A stretch of 64,000 nt of DNA. It comes from Nocardia uniformis NBRC 13702 (GTDB lineage: Bacteria > Actinomycetota > Actinomycetes > Mycobacteriales > Mycobacteriaceae). Under the pieces are notes generated by a model, which did not search any database, had not been told where the DNA came from, and saw only the letters and a program-made list of their open reading frames with translations. The stretch is taken from contig NZ_BDCE01000044.1 of assembly GCF_001613345.1 (NCBI RefSeq), positions 164,936 through 228,935 of the forward strand, written 5' to 3'. This document shows, piece after piece, positions 53,202-61,953 of this stretch (its first letter is position 1; every line of letters begins with the position of its first letter). Position numbers and translations under genes: made by a program.

Positions 53202-55430
53202 ATGTCCACCGACACCGAACAAGCCGCCCGGACGTCGCTTCCTGGTCTTGTTGAGGTGCTACGAAAAGATCTGCCCGCCTCGCTCGTGGTGTTCCTGGTC
53301 GCGCTCCCGCTGTCACTCGGTATTGCCGTGGCCACCGGAGCTCCCGTCGCCGCGGGATTGATCGCCGCCGTTGTCGGTGGCGTGGTCGCCGGATTGCTCG
53401 GCGGGTCCACGCTGCAGGTCAGCGGCCCCGCCGCCGGTCTCACCGTGGTGGTGGCCGAGACGATCGCCCAATTCGGTTGGGCAGGCGCTTGTTTCATTAC
53501 CGTCGCGGCCGGGGCGTTGCAGATCATTTTCGGGCTCAGTCGAATCGCCCGTGCCGCACTGGCCATCGCGCCGGTGGTGGTGCACGCCATGCTCGCCGGA
53601 ATCGGCATCACCATTGCCCTGCAACAGGTGCATGTGCTGCTCGGCGGTGCTTCGGAAAGCACTGCCCTTCAGAACATTACGGAGCTACCGGGGCAATTGC
53701 TGAATCTGCACGGGGGAGCGGTGCTGATCGGCGGCGTCGTCATTGTGATCATGCTCGGCTGGCGCTATCTCCCGCGACGGATCCGGGTGGTACCCGGTCC
53801 GCTGGTCGCCGTCGTGGCCGCGACCGGGTTGTCGATGCTGATGCCCGACCAGATCGAGCGAATCGTATTGAACGGCTCACTGTTCGATGCCATCGGCCTG
53901 CCGGAGATTCCGCGGGGCGGTTGGGCCACGATCGCCATGACGGTGCTGACCGTCGCCCTCATCGCGAGCGTGGAGAGTCTGCTGTCGGCCGTCGCCGTCG
54001 ATAAGATGCACAGCGGCCCGCGCACCAATTTCGACCGTGAACTGGTGGGTCAGGGTGCGGCCAATATGACCTCGGGTCTACTCGGCGGACTTCCGGTCAC
54101 GGGCGTCATCGTGCGCAGTGCTGCCAATGTGCGAGCCGGGGCGTGTACTCGTGCGTCCTCGGTGCTGCACGGACTGTGGATTCTGGTGTTCGCGGTCGCC
54201 CTGGTCGGCGTGGTGCAGCAGATTCCCAAGGCTGCCCTGGCCGGTCTGCTCATTGTTGTTGGCGTACAGCTGGTGAAGCTGGCCGATATTCGACTCGCGC
54301 ATCGCACCGGCGATCTCGTCGTCTATACCGCCACCGTGCTGGGCGTGGTGTTCCTGAACCTCCTGGAAGGGGTGCTGATCGGATTGGGCATCGCCTTCGC
54401 GCTGCTGCTCTGGCGGGTGGTGCGCGTAGCGGTTGTGGCGATGCCGGTCGCTGAGAACGGCAATTGGATGGTGAGTATCGACGGCACCTGCACCTTCCTG
54501 GCATTGCCTCGACTGTCCACGGAATTCGCGAAGGTGCCCGAGGGTGCGGATGTCCTGATCGAGCTGAGTGTCGACTTTCTCGACCATGCCGCCTACGAAG
54601 CCATTCACGATTGGGTGCGTCAGCACGAGAATGTCGGTGGCACTGTCGAATTCGTCGAGATGGGACCGGTCCGAATGGACACCGCCGCCGTGGGTCCGCC
54701 CGCCCGCATCCCGACCCGGGGCATGCTCGACGAGGTACTCGCGCCCTGGCGGCGCACCGCCCGGCGCGCGGACCCGATGGTGACCGGTATCGCCAAGTAT
54801 CACCGCAGCCATGCGCATGCCGTGCGCCCGCATCTGGGCGGACTGCGTGATGGTCAGGAACCGCATTCGGTCTTCCTCACCTGTGCCGATTCGCGGATCG
54901 TGCCGAATGTCATCACCAATAGCGGTCCCGGTGATCTGTTCACCGTCCGCAATGTCGGCAATGTGATCCCCGCCGATGGCAGCGACTCCTCCATCGAGGC
55001 CGCACTCGTCTACGCCCTGGACAAGCTCGATATCCGATCGGTGGTGGTGTGCGGGCATTCCGGCTGCGGGGCGATGGAGACGCTGTACGGCGGGGCGATC
55101 ACCGGAACCGAGCTCGACACGTGGCTTGCCAATGCGCAGCCCAGCCTCAACCGTTTCCGGGCCGGGCACCCGGTGGCGTTCGCCGCGGCGGCGGCGGGAT
55201 TCGGCTCGGTCGATCAGCTCGCGATGGTCAATGTGGCCATGCAATTGGAGACGCTCTATACGCATCCGGTGGTGCGGCACGGGGTCGAGGAGCGCGGAGT
55301 CGTGGTGTCGGGCCTGTTCTTTGATATCGCTAGCGGTCGCGTGGTTGAGGTCACTGTGAGCGGGATCGCGCAGATCGATGACTTGGGCCGACGACTTCCG
55401 GCGAAAGACTCAGCGGTTCAACCGGTCTGA
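53202..55430 (+). CDS. SulP transporter fused to beta-carbonic anhydrase (copy 1; Rv3273-like)
   Basis: This is a 742-residue fusion. Residues about 15-430 form a SulP-family anion transporter (DLPASLVVFLVALPLSLGIA, QVSGPAAGLTVVVAE), then a STAS-like segment (about 430-510). Residues about 540-742 form a beta-class carbonic anhydrase with zinc-site motifs CADSRIVPN (about 563) and VVCGHSGCGAM (about 617). This is the architecture of mycobacterial Rv3273. It is expected to couple bicarbonate transport with CO2 hydration. The ATG at 53202 has GAAGGAGAG upstream. Confidence 0.9.
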   Translation: MSTDTEQAARTSLPGLVEVLRKDLPASLVVFLVALPLSLGIAVATGAPVAAGLIAAVVGGVVAGLLGGSTLQVSGPAAGLTVVVAETIAQFGWAGACFITVAAGALQIIFGLSRIARAALAIAPVVVHAMLAGIGITIALQQVHVLLGGASESTALQNITELPGQLLNLHGGAVLIGGVVIVIMLGWRYLPRRIRVVPGPLVAVVAATGLSMLMPDQIERIVLNGSLFDAIGLPEIPRGGWATIAMTVLTVALIASVESLLSAVAVDKMHSGPRTNFDRELVGQGAANMTSGLLGGLPVTGVIVRSAANVRAGACTRASSVLHGLWILVFAVALVGVVQQIPKAALAGLLIVVGVQLVKLADIRLAHRTGDLVVYTATVLGVVFLNLLEGVLIGLGIAFALLLWRVVRVAVVAMPVAENGNWMVSIDGTCTFLALPRLSTEFAKVPEGADVLIELSVDFLDHAAYEAIHDWVRQHENVGGTVEFVEMGPVRMDTAAVGPPARIPTRGMLDEVLAPWRRTARRADPMVTGIAKYHRSHAHAVRPHLGGLRDGQEPHSVFLTCADSRIVPNVITNSGPGDLFTVRNVGNVIPADGSDSSIEAALVYALDKLDIRSVVVCGHSGCGAMETLYGGAITGTELDTWLANAQPSLNRFRAGHPVAFAAAAAGFGSVDQLAMVNVAMQLETLYTHPVVRHGVEERGVVVSGLFFDIASGRVVEVTVSGIAQIDDLGRRLPAKDSAVQPV

Positions 55431-55481
55431 ATGGAATGGGTGTGATGCAGAGTTCACGGACGGTTTTCATTGGGGCACAGG

Positions 55482-55511
55482 TTTTCTCAGGCTTTGCTAA
55501 GTCTTTACTAT
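55482..55511 (+). promoter_or_regulatory. Promoter of second SulP-carbonic anhydrase gene
   Basis: TTTTCT (55482-55487) and TACTAT (55506-55511) are spaced by 18 bp, matching the element before copy 1. The shared stretch TTTGC, TCTTTAC, ATTAGCC and GCCTTCGCT around it argues for a common ancestor and possibly common regulation. Confidence 0.6.
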
Positions 55512-55624
55512 TAGCCTTGCCTTCGCTTCCCGGCGATCCTGTGGTCAGTGCCGCCCACAGCGCCTCCTCGATGCCATTGCCAGACATCGTCCGGGCCCTC
55601 GTCAGGCCCTGGTGAAGGAGAAGT

Positions 55625-57823
55625 ATGTCGCTCGACACCCAATCACAGCACAGCCCGGGAGATTCCCGCTGGCGTGTGCTGCTGCGCCACGACCTGCCCG
55701 CGTCGCTCGTGGTCTTCCTCGTCGCCCTGCCCCTCTCGCTCGGCATTGCCGTCGCCTCCGACGCGCCCATTGCCGCCGGACTCATCGCCGCCGTGGTGGG
55801 TGGTGTGGTGGTGGGTCTGCTCGGTGGTTCGGCGCTGCAGGTCAGCGGCCCCGCCGCCGGCCTGACCGTTGTTGTCGCCGAGACCATCAATCAATTCGGC
55901 TGGAAGACAGCCTGTTTCATTACCGTCGCGGCCGGAGCGCTGCAGGTCGTGTTCGGACTCAGCCGGATCGCGCGGGCGGCCTTGGCCATCGCGCCGGTTG
56001 TGGTGCACGCCATGCTCGCCGGTATCGGCATCACCATCGCCCTGCAGCAGGTGCATGTATTGCTCGGTGGTTCGTCGCACAGTTCCGCGCTGGCCAATAT
56101 CACCGAGCTACCGCGGCAGCTGCTGAATCTGCATGCCTACGACGTCCTCATCGGTGCCGTCGTCATTGCCATCATGCTCGGCTGGAAGTACATGCCCGGC
56201 AAGATTCGGGTGGTGCCCGGACCGCTGGTGGCGGTGCTCGTCGGCACCGTGCTGTCGCTGGTGGTTCCCGGCAATGTCGAGCGAATCGTGTTGAACGGCT
56301 CACTGTTCGACGCGATCGGCCTGCCCGAGATGCCCAGCGGTGGCTGGGGTGCGGTGGCGCTCGCGGCGCTGACCATCGCGCTCATCGCCAGTGTGGAAAG
56401 TCTGCTGTCGGCGGTCGCCGTCGACAAGATGCACACCGGGCCGCGCACCGACTTCGACCGCGAATTGGTGGCACAGGGTGCGGCCAATATGACCTCGGGT
56501 CTGCTCGGCGGTCTGCCGGTCACCGGCGTCATCGTGCGCAGCGCCACCAATGTGGCGGCCGGTGCCCGCACCCGGGCGTCGGCGCTCATCCACGGTGTGT
56601 GGGTGCTGGTGTTCTCGGTCGCGCTCGTGGGCCTGGTGCAGCAGATTCCCAAGGCCGCCCTGGCCGGTCTGCTGATCGTGGTCGGCATGCAGCTGGTGAA
56701 GACCGCGCATATTCGGCTCGCGCATCGCACCGGCGATCTGTTCATCTATGTGGCCACCGTCGCGGGTGTGGTGTTCCTCAATCTCCTCGAGGGTGTGCTC
56801 ATCGGTCTCGTGGTGGCATTCGCGCTGCTGCTGTGGCGCGTGGTGCGCGTCGCGGTGACGGCCGAGCATGTGGACGACGACCGGTGGCTGGTGCGGATCG
56901 AGGGCACCTGTACCTTCCTGGCGCTGCCCAGGCTGTCCTCCGAACTCGCGAAGGTGCCGGCCGGGACCGTCGTGCTGGTGGAGATGAGTGTCGACTTCCT
57001 CGACCACGCCGCCTACGAATCCATTCACGACTGGGCGACCCAGCACGAGAGTACCGGCGGCACAGTGGAATTCATCGAGCTGGGGACCGCGCCCATGAAG
57101 CACGCCCCGGCTGGACCACCGGTGCGCGGTCGCGCCCGCGGACTGCTCGACGATGTGCTGAGCCCGTGGCGCGATACCGGCGAGAGCAGCCCGATCACCT
57201 CGGGTATCGCCGCCTATCACCGGCGCAATGCCCATGTGGTGCGACCGCATCTCGACGAGCACGGGCAGCAACCGCATTCGTTCTTCCTCACCTGCGCGGA
57301 TTCGCGGATCGTGCCGAATGTCATTACCAATAGCGGTCCCGGTGATCTGTTCACCGTCCGCAATGTCGGCAATCTGGTGCCGTCCTATGGGCGCGACACC
57401 TCCCTGGAGGCCGGACTGATCTTCGCTCTGGAGGAATTGCGGGTCGACAATCTGGTGGTGTGCGGGCACTCCGGATGCGGTGCCATGACGGCGGTGTACG
57501 CGGGCGCGCACACCGGATCCGGACTCGGCGACTGGTTGGAGTACGCGGTGCCGAGCCTGGATCGGTTCCGCATGGGCCATCCGGTCGCCCGTGCCGCGGC
57601 CGATGCCGGGTTCTCCGACGTCGACCAGCTGAGCATGGTGAATGTGGCGGTACAGGTGGCAACGCTGAGTAATCACCCACTGGTGCGTGCGGCCATTCGC
57701 GACCGCGGCGTCACGGTGTCCGGCTTGTTCTTCGATATCGGTACCGCACGGGTGCTCGCGGTGACGGCCGACGGGATCGCCGAGATCGATGATGGCGAGC
57801 TGGCGGAGTTGGTGACGGTGTAG
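55625..57823 (+). CDS. SulP transporter fused to beta-carbonic anhydrase (copy 2)
   Basis: This is a 732-residue paralogue of the preceding gene, very similar over its entire length, with both zinc-site motifs intact (CADSRIVPN; VVCGHSGCGAM). The most divergent parts are the first 15 residues, the STAS-like segment and the linker before the anhydrase domain. ATG start with GGAGAAG upstream. Separate promoters suggest that the copies are expressed under different conditions or levels. A strong terminator follows. Confidence 0.9.
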   Translation: MSLDTQSQHSPGDSRWRVLLRHDLPASLVVFLVALPLSLGIAVASDAPIAAGLIAAVVGGVVVGLLGGSALQVSGPAAGLTVVVAETINQFGWKTACFITVAAGALQVVFGLSRIARAALAIAPVVVHAMLAGIGITIALQQVHVLLGGSSHSSALANITELPRQLLNLHAYDVLIGAVVIAIMLGWKYMPGKIRVVPGPLVAVLVGTVLSLVVPGNVERIVLNGSLFDAIGLPEMPSGGWGAVALAALTIALIASVESLLSAVAVDKMHTGPRTDFDRELVAQGAANMTSGLLGGLPVTGVIVRSATNVAAGARTRASALIHGVWVLVFSVALVGLVQQIPKAALAGLLIVVGMQLVKTAHIRLAHRTGDLFIYVATVAGVVFLNLLEGVLIGLVVAFALLLWRVVRVAVTAEHVDDDRWLVRIEGTCTFLALPRLSSELAKVPAGTVVLVEMSVDFLDHAAYESIHDWATQHESTGGTVEFIELGTAPMKHAPAGPPVRGRARGLLDDVLSPWRDTGESSPITSGIAAYHRRNAHVVRPHLDEHGQQPHSFFLTCADSRIVPNVITNSGPGDLFTVRNVGNLVPSYGRDTSLEAGLIFALEELRVDNLVVCGHSGCGAMTAVYAGAHTGSGLGDWLEYAVPSLDRFRMGHPVARAAADAGFSDVDQLSMVNVAVQVATLSNHPLVRAAIRDRGVTVSGLFFDIGTARVLAVTADGIAEIDDGELAELVTV

Positions 57824-57841
57824 CTCACGGCAGTGGCCAAT

Positions 57842-57902
57842 GCCCCTGCGGCAGGGGCTGATTCGTCACGGGGCGCGGATTCCGAGTGAATCCGCGCCCC
57901 GT
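57842..57902 (+). terminator. Double-hairpin terminator
   Basis: GCCCCTG/CAGGGGC (57842-57858, 3-nt loop) is followed by a perfect 14-bp stem ACGGGGCGCGGATT/AATCCGCGCCCCGT (57868-57902, 7-nt loop). It lies 18 bp after the stop of copy 2. Confidence 0.8.
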
Positions 57903-57928
57903 CTGCGTTGTGACAGCAGGTCCACTCT

Positions 57929-57943
57929 TGACAGTCGCTGTCA
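57929..57943. promoter_or_regulatory. TetR operator overlapping a -35 box
   Basis: TGACAGTCGCTGTCA is a 15-bp palindrome with 6-bp half-sites. It overlaps TTGACA (57928-57933), which with GATACT (57952-57957, 18-bp spacer) forms the promoter of the TetR gene. A further half-site TGACAG lies at 57911-57916. Confidence 0.7.
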
Positions 57944-57982
57944 TATATGGAGATACTCGCACTATCGAGTGGAGGAGTGTCC

Positions 57983-58567
57983 ATGTCACTACGGGAACGG
58001 CAGCGCAGGCAGATTCGCGCCGAGATTCAGCGGGCGGCCTTCGAGTTGTTCGCGCGCAGCGGGTTCGAGGAGGTGACGACCGAGCAGATCGCGGCCGCCG
58101 CCGGAATCTCGCCGAGTACCTACTTCCGGCATGTGCGCAGTAAGGACGATCTGCTGCTGGATCCGGTGCGTGAGGGTGGCGCCGGTATCGCCGCTCTATT
58201 GGAGGAGCGGCCGAGTGACGAGTCCGCCGATATCGCACTGGCGCAGGCGATTATGACTCGGTCCACGACGCTCGCCGCTGCGGAACTCGAGCAGTGGCGT
58301 GCCGCGTTCCGCACCGCACCGCACCTGCTCGACCGGGTCGCGTTGATTACTCCGGAGCATCGCGAGCGATTGGTCGAGCTTGTCGCACAGCGTATGTCGC
58401 GTGATTCCCGGACCGATAGCAATCCCGGCCTGCTGGTGCATCTAATGCTCGCCGCCGCTGAATTCGGCTATCTGCAATGGCTGCGCGGCTCCGCCAAAGG
58501 GGCGTCACTGCTGGTGTGTGTCGAGGGCGCCCTCGCGGCGGTGCTCGATGAACGTTGGAAGAACTGA
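57983..58567 (+). CDS. TetR-family regulator of the ketosteroid dehydrogenase gene
   Basis: This is a 194-residue protein with TetR HTH (about 15-55; TTEQIAAAAGISPSTYFRHV) and a helical ligand domain. The ATG at 57983 has GGAGGAG upstream; an earlier ATG at 57947 lies too close to the promoter. It lies 19 bp before the dehydrogenase gene in the same direction and 40 bp after its likely operator, so it probably represses the pair until a steroid-like ligand binds (inference). Confidence 0.85.
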   Translation: MSLRERQRRQIRAEIQRAAFELFARSGFEEVTTEQIAAAAGISPSTYFRHVRSKDDLLLDPVREGGAGIAALLEERPSDESADIALAQAIMTRSTTLAAAELEQWRAAFRTAPHLLDRVALITPEHRERLVELVAQRMSRDSRTDSNPGLLVHLMLAAAEFGYLQWLRGSAKGASLLVCVEGALAAVLDERWKN

Positions 58568-58586
58568 AGATAGCGAGCGTTGAATT

Positions 58587-60269
58587 ATGCGGTACGACAA
58601 CGTAACCGACGACACGGTCGACCTGATTGTCGTTGGGTCGGGTGCGGCGGGGATGGCCGCGGCGATAACCGCCGCCCGCCACGGACTGAGCACCGTCATC
58701 GTGGAGAAATCGCGGTACTGGGGCGGATCCTCGGCCCGATCGGGTGGTGGGGTGTGGATTCCCGGCAACTCGGTGCTCCGCCGACAGGCTCCGGCCGACG
58801 ATATCGAGGATGCGCGAGCCTATCTCGCGAGCATTGTCGGGGGCGATGTGGCTCCGGAGCTGATCGACACCTATATCGAGCGCGGTCCCGAAGCCTTGGA
58901 GTTCCTCATCGAGAACTCCGCGCTGCGGCTGGAATGGGTGAACGGGTACTCCGACTACCACCCGGAGGCTCCCGGCGGCCGCGCCACCGGACGCTCGTGC
59001 GAGCCGTCGCCGTTCGACGCTCGCGCACTGGGGGACGATCTCGCGACGCTGCACCCGTCCTATGTGAAAGCGCCGCTCGGTGTCGTGCTCAAACAGTCCG
59101 AATACCGGTGGGCGAGTACGGGATTGCGGAACTGGCGCGGCCCGCACCGCCTGCTGCGGATCGGTGTGCGCACCTTGCTCGGCAGGCTGCGCCGACAAAA
59201 GCTCATCGGCTTGGGCTCTGCCCTCATGGCCGAGCTGATGCTGGGGGTGCGCGCCGCCGGTGTCCCCGTCCGGCTGAATACCGCGATGACCGATCTGATC
59301 ACCGAGGACAATCGGGTGGTCGGGGTCGTTGTCGAAAACAGTGGAATCACAACGACTCTGCGTGCCCGACGCGGTGTGCTGCTGGCCTGCGGTGGCTTCG
59401 ACAACAACCCGGAGATGCGCGAGAAATACCACCGCGCACCGGTTTCGGCCTCCCTGACCCTCGGCGCCCCCACCAACACCGGCGACGGTATTACCGCCGC
59501 ACTACGTCTCGGTGCGGCCGTCTCCTTCATGGGCGACGCGTGGTGGGCCCCGTCGATCCCGCTACCGAAGGGCCCATGGTTCGCTCTCTCCGAACGCTCA
59601 CTCCCACGCAGCCTCATCGTCAACGGCCGCGGCGTCCGCTTCATGAACGAATCGCTGCCCTACGTCGAAGCCACCCACCGCATGCTCGGCGGTGACCACG
59701 GGCAAGGTGAGGGTCCCGCCGAAAACCTCCCCGCCTGGCTCATATTCGACCAGACCTATCGCAACCGCTACATGTTCGCGAGCGTCGCGGGCCGACAGCC
59801 GCTGCCGCGCTCCTGGATCCGATCGGGAGCCATCGTCACCGCCGGTTCCATACCCGCACTGGCGGAACAGATCGCAGTCCCCACACAGTCCCTCACCGCC
59901 ACCATCGAGCGATTCAACAGCCACGCCAGAACCGGCACAGACCCCGACTTCCACCGTGGCGAAAGCAAATACGACCACTACTACGGCGATATCACCAACA
60001 AACCCAACCCCAGCCTCGGCGAGCTGACCAACCCCCCGTTCTACGCCGCCCAGTTGGTCCCCGCCGACCTCGGCACCAAGGGCGGCATCAACACCGACCT
60101 CAACGCCCGAGCCCTTCGCGCGGACGGTTCCATCATCGAAGGCCTCTACGCCGCGGGCAACACCAGCTCCCCGGTAATGGGCTACACCTACGCCGGACCC
60201 GGCGCAACCATCGGCCCGGCCCTGGTCTTCGGCTACCTCGCGGCCCGGGACGCGGCGGGCGTGTCCTGA
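58587..60269 (+). CDS. FAD-dependent 3-ketosteroid Delta1-dehydrogenase-type oxidoreductase
   Basis: This is a 560-residue flavoprotein. The FAD dinucleotide-binding motif VVGSGAAGMAAAITAARHG is near residue 15. Conserved VEKSRYWGGSSARSGGGVWI, NGYSDYHPE (active-site Tyr region) and a C-terminal GLYAAGNTSSPVMGYTYAGP follow, as in KstD enzymes. It introduces the C1-C2 double bond into 3-ketosteroid A rings, a step in cholesterol-type degradation in Rhodococcus and Nocardia. Other sterol genes are absent here, so this may be one of several paralogues. ATG start with weak ribosome site. Confidence 0.87.
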   Translation: MRYDNVTDDTVDLIVVGSGAAGMAAAITAARHGLSTVIVEKSRYWGGSSARSGGGVWIPGNSVLRRQAPADDIEDARAYLASIVGGDVAPELIDTYIERGPEALEFLIENSALRLEWVNGYSDYHPEAPGGRATGRSCEPSPFDARALGDDLATLHPSYVKAPLGVVLKQSEYRWASTGLRNWRGPHRLLRIGVRTLLGRLRRQKLIGLGSALMAELMLGVRAAGVPVRLNTAMTDLITEDNRVVGVVVENSGITTTLRARRGVLLACGGFDNNPEMREKYHRAPVSASLTLGAPTNTGDGITAALRLGAAVSFMGDAWWAPSIPLPKGPWFALSERSLPRSLIVNGRGVRFMNESLPYVEATHRMLGGDHGQGEGPAENLPAWLIFDQTYRNRYMFASVAGRQPLPRSWIRSGAIVTAGSIPALAEQIAVPTQSLTATIERFNSHARTGTDPDFHRGESKYDHYYGDITNKPNPSLGELTNPPFYAAQLVPADLGTKGGINTDLNARALRADGSIIEGLYAAGNTSSPVMGYTYAGPGATIGPALVFGYLAARDAAGVS

Positions 60270-60533
60270 CCGAGCTATTCGTCATCCCGGCACGCTCTCG
60301 GCCGGAATCCACACTCCCGCAGCAGTGGATCCCGGCCGAAACTTGCCGGAATGAGATCTTCGTTCACCCTTCCCAGGGTGATGGTCACCGATGTCGAACC
60401 GCCCCACTCGCAGGTATGAGCGGCGAGCTCCGACGGAGCATCCGATGTGGTGGCGGATTGGCAGCGAATGAGTCGGTTCGGGAAGAAGGCGTCGGCGCAC
60501 GCCCTGTCGTGTCGCCGCCCGTACCCTGGCGTT

Positions 60534-60941
60534 GTGCTTACTGCTCCAACTCGCTGGCGCGCCTGGCGTGAGGCCGTTGGCGGACGCCCTACCCTGAACC
60601 TCGCCCACCGGATCGTGGTGGGCGTGCTGGGTGTCGTGGTCCTGGCGATCGGGATCGTGACGATTCCGTATCCGGGCCCGGGCTGGTTGATCGTCTTCGC
60701 GGGGCTGGGGATTCTGGCCACCGGATTCGCCTGGGCACACCGTGCGCTGCACTGGACACGTGGGCGGTATCACCGGGCCATGGGCTGGTATGCCGCTCGC
60801 GGTCTGCTGGTGCGCGGACTGGCCGCGATCGCCACCGTGACCCTTGTGGTCGCGACCCTGTGGCTGCTCGGCACCCTTGGTCTGATCGGTGGCTGGATCG
60901 GAGTCGAATGGGAACTACTGCGCAGTCCGCTGTTCCAGTGA
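60534..60941 (+). CDS. PGPGW-domain (TIGR02611-type) membrane protein
   Basis: This is a 135-residue membrane protein with the hallmark PYPGPGWLIVFAGLGILATG between the first two spans and a third span near the C-terminus (IATVTLVVATLWLLGTLGLI). The family is widespread in Actinobacteria and of unknown function. The GTG at 60534 is chosen; TACCCT ends six bases before it, suggesting a leaderless mRNA. The stop overlaps the next gene by 4 bp. Confidence 0.8.
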   Translation: MLTAPTRWRAWREAVGGRPTLNLAHRIVVGVLGVVVLAIGIVTIPYPGPGWLIVFAGLGILATGFAWAHRALHWTRGRYHRAMGWYAARGLLVRGLAAIATVTLVVATLWLLGTLGLIGGWIGVEWELLRSPLFQ

Positions 60942-61660
60942 ACGCGGCCATTGTCCCGGGAACGGAGCTGCTGAACCCGCGGTGGCTCACCGAACGGATA
61001 GCCGATATGGGCATCTCCTGGGGTACGGCCGATTCCCGCGTCTCCGGCACCCTGTGGTGGTGCATGGCGGCATCGTCGCTGGTGACCCCGATCGTCAGTG
61101 CCTATGCGGCAGGTCGGCCCGCCATGAATCCGGCACTCGACCACATCGCGTGCGAAATCCGCCCCGACGGCGGTATCGAACGGGTGCTGCCGCTACCCGC
61201 CGCGAGCGAACTCGGCACCCACGGCGACGAGCCCTGCCACTGCGCTACGGCGGCAACCGGCCAAGACGCGCCGGACGAGACCGAGCCGACCGCCCTGGCG
61301 TCCGGCTGCACCGGCTCCAGCGCCGGCCCGGCCCTGCGGCACACCCTGTCGCAGGTCATCCCGGTCGTGGCGGAGGTCTCCGGTGCGGGACCGGCGGCGC
61401 TGTGGGCGATAGTCGCCGACGCCATCGGAAACCGGGCCCTCGATATCGGCGCCCAGGAGTCGGGTGCGCAGCTCGCCCGCGATATAGCCGGTCGCCTCCC
61501 CATCCCGCGCTTCATCGATATCGCCCCCCGAACCTTCGTCCGCCGCATCTCCTGCTGCCTCGTTTTCGAGGTCCCCGGCTGCGACATGTGCACCAGCTGC
61601 CCGAAACGCCCTGCGCCGCAACGCGAAGCGCTGCTGGCAGAGCTGGCGGCTCGCGGTTGA
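60938..61660 (+). CDS. FhuF-like (2Fe-2S) protein
   Basis: This is a 240-residue protein whose C-terminal ISCCLVFEVPGCDMCTSCP holds the cysteines of the FhuF-type 2Fe-2S domain, found in siderophore-iron reductases. The N-terminal part (about 1-150) is less conserved; a SGTLWWCMAASSLVTP segment resembles FhuF helices. The GTG at 60938 overlaps the previous stop (GTGA). It probably takes part in iron release, but the PGPGW partner is unexplained. Confidence 0.8.
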   Translation: MNAAIVPGTELLNPRWLTERIADMGISWGTADSRVSGTLWWCMAASSLVTPIVSAYAAGRPAMNPALDHIACEIRPDGGIERVLPLPAASELGTHGDEPCHCATAATGQDAPDETEPTALASGCTGSSAGPALRHTLSQVIPVVAEVSGAGPAALWAIVADAIGNRALDIGAQESGAQLARDIAGRLPIPRFIDIAPRTFVRRISCCLVFEVPGCDMCTSCPKRPAPQREALLAELAARG

Positions 61661-61953
61661 GAGATTGACCACCCCGCGGCCGGGTCCGGTCGGCGGTCGC
61701 CACCGCGGTGTCCACCGGCGGTAGCGGGTCGAACCGCTGATCGGCGGACGACCGGTGGACCACAACATCGCCACAACGCTGTACGACAACGATCGACCGC
61801 CGGGCCGGGTCCATGGACGCGGGGGCGGTGCCCTGCCGATAGCATGGTCGCGCCGGAGGAATGCGTTCGTGAACCGTCACGGGCGCGGCCGGCTATGACC
61901 AGCGCACGGCGGGGCATTCCCGCTTATACGACAACGCCAAGGAGCACGCAGCC

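Noticed and set aside
60275..60440. Minus-strand coding-like stretch (HTCEWGGSTSVTITLGRV) convergent with the ketosteroid dehydrogenase gene
   Set aside because: It is suggestive of the end of an exported-protein gene, but has no start or ribosome site and is very short. Too weak to list as a gene.
61661..61953. T-box or amino-acid-responsive leader before thrS
   Set aside because: No T-box core sequence or specifier loop could be recognised, and actinobacterial T-boxes mainly precede ileS.
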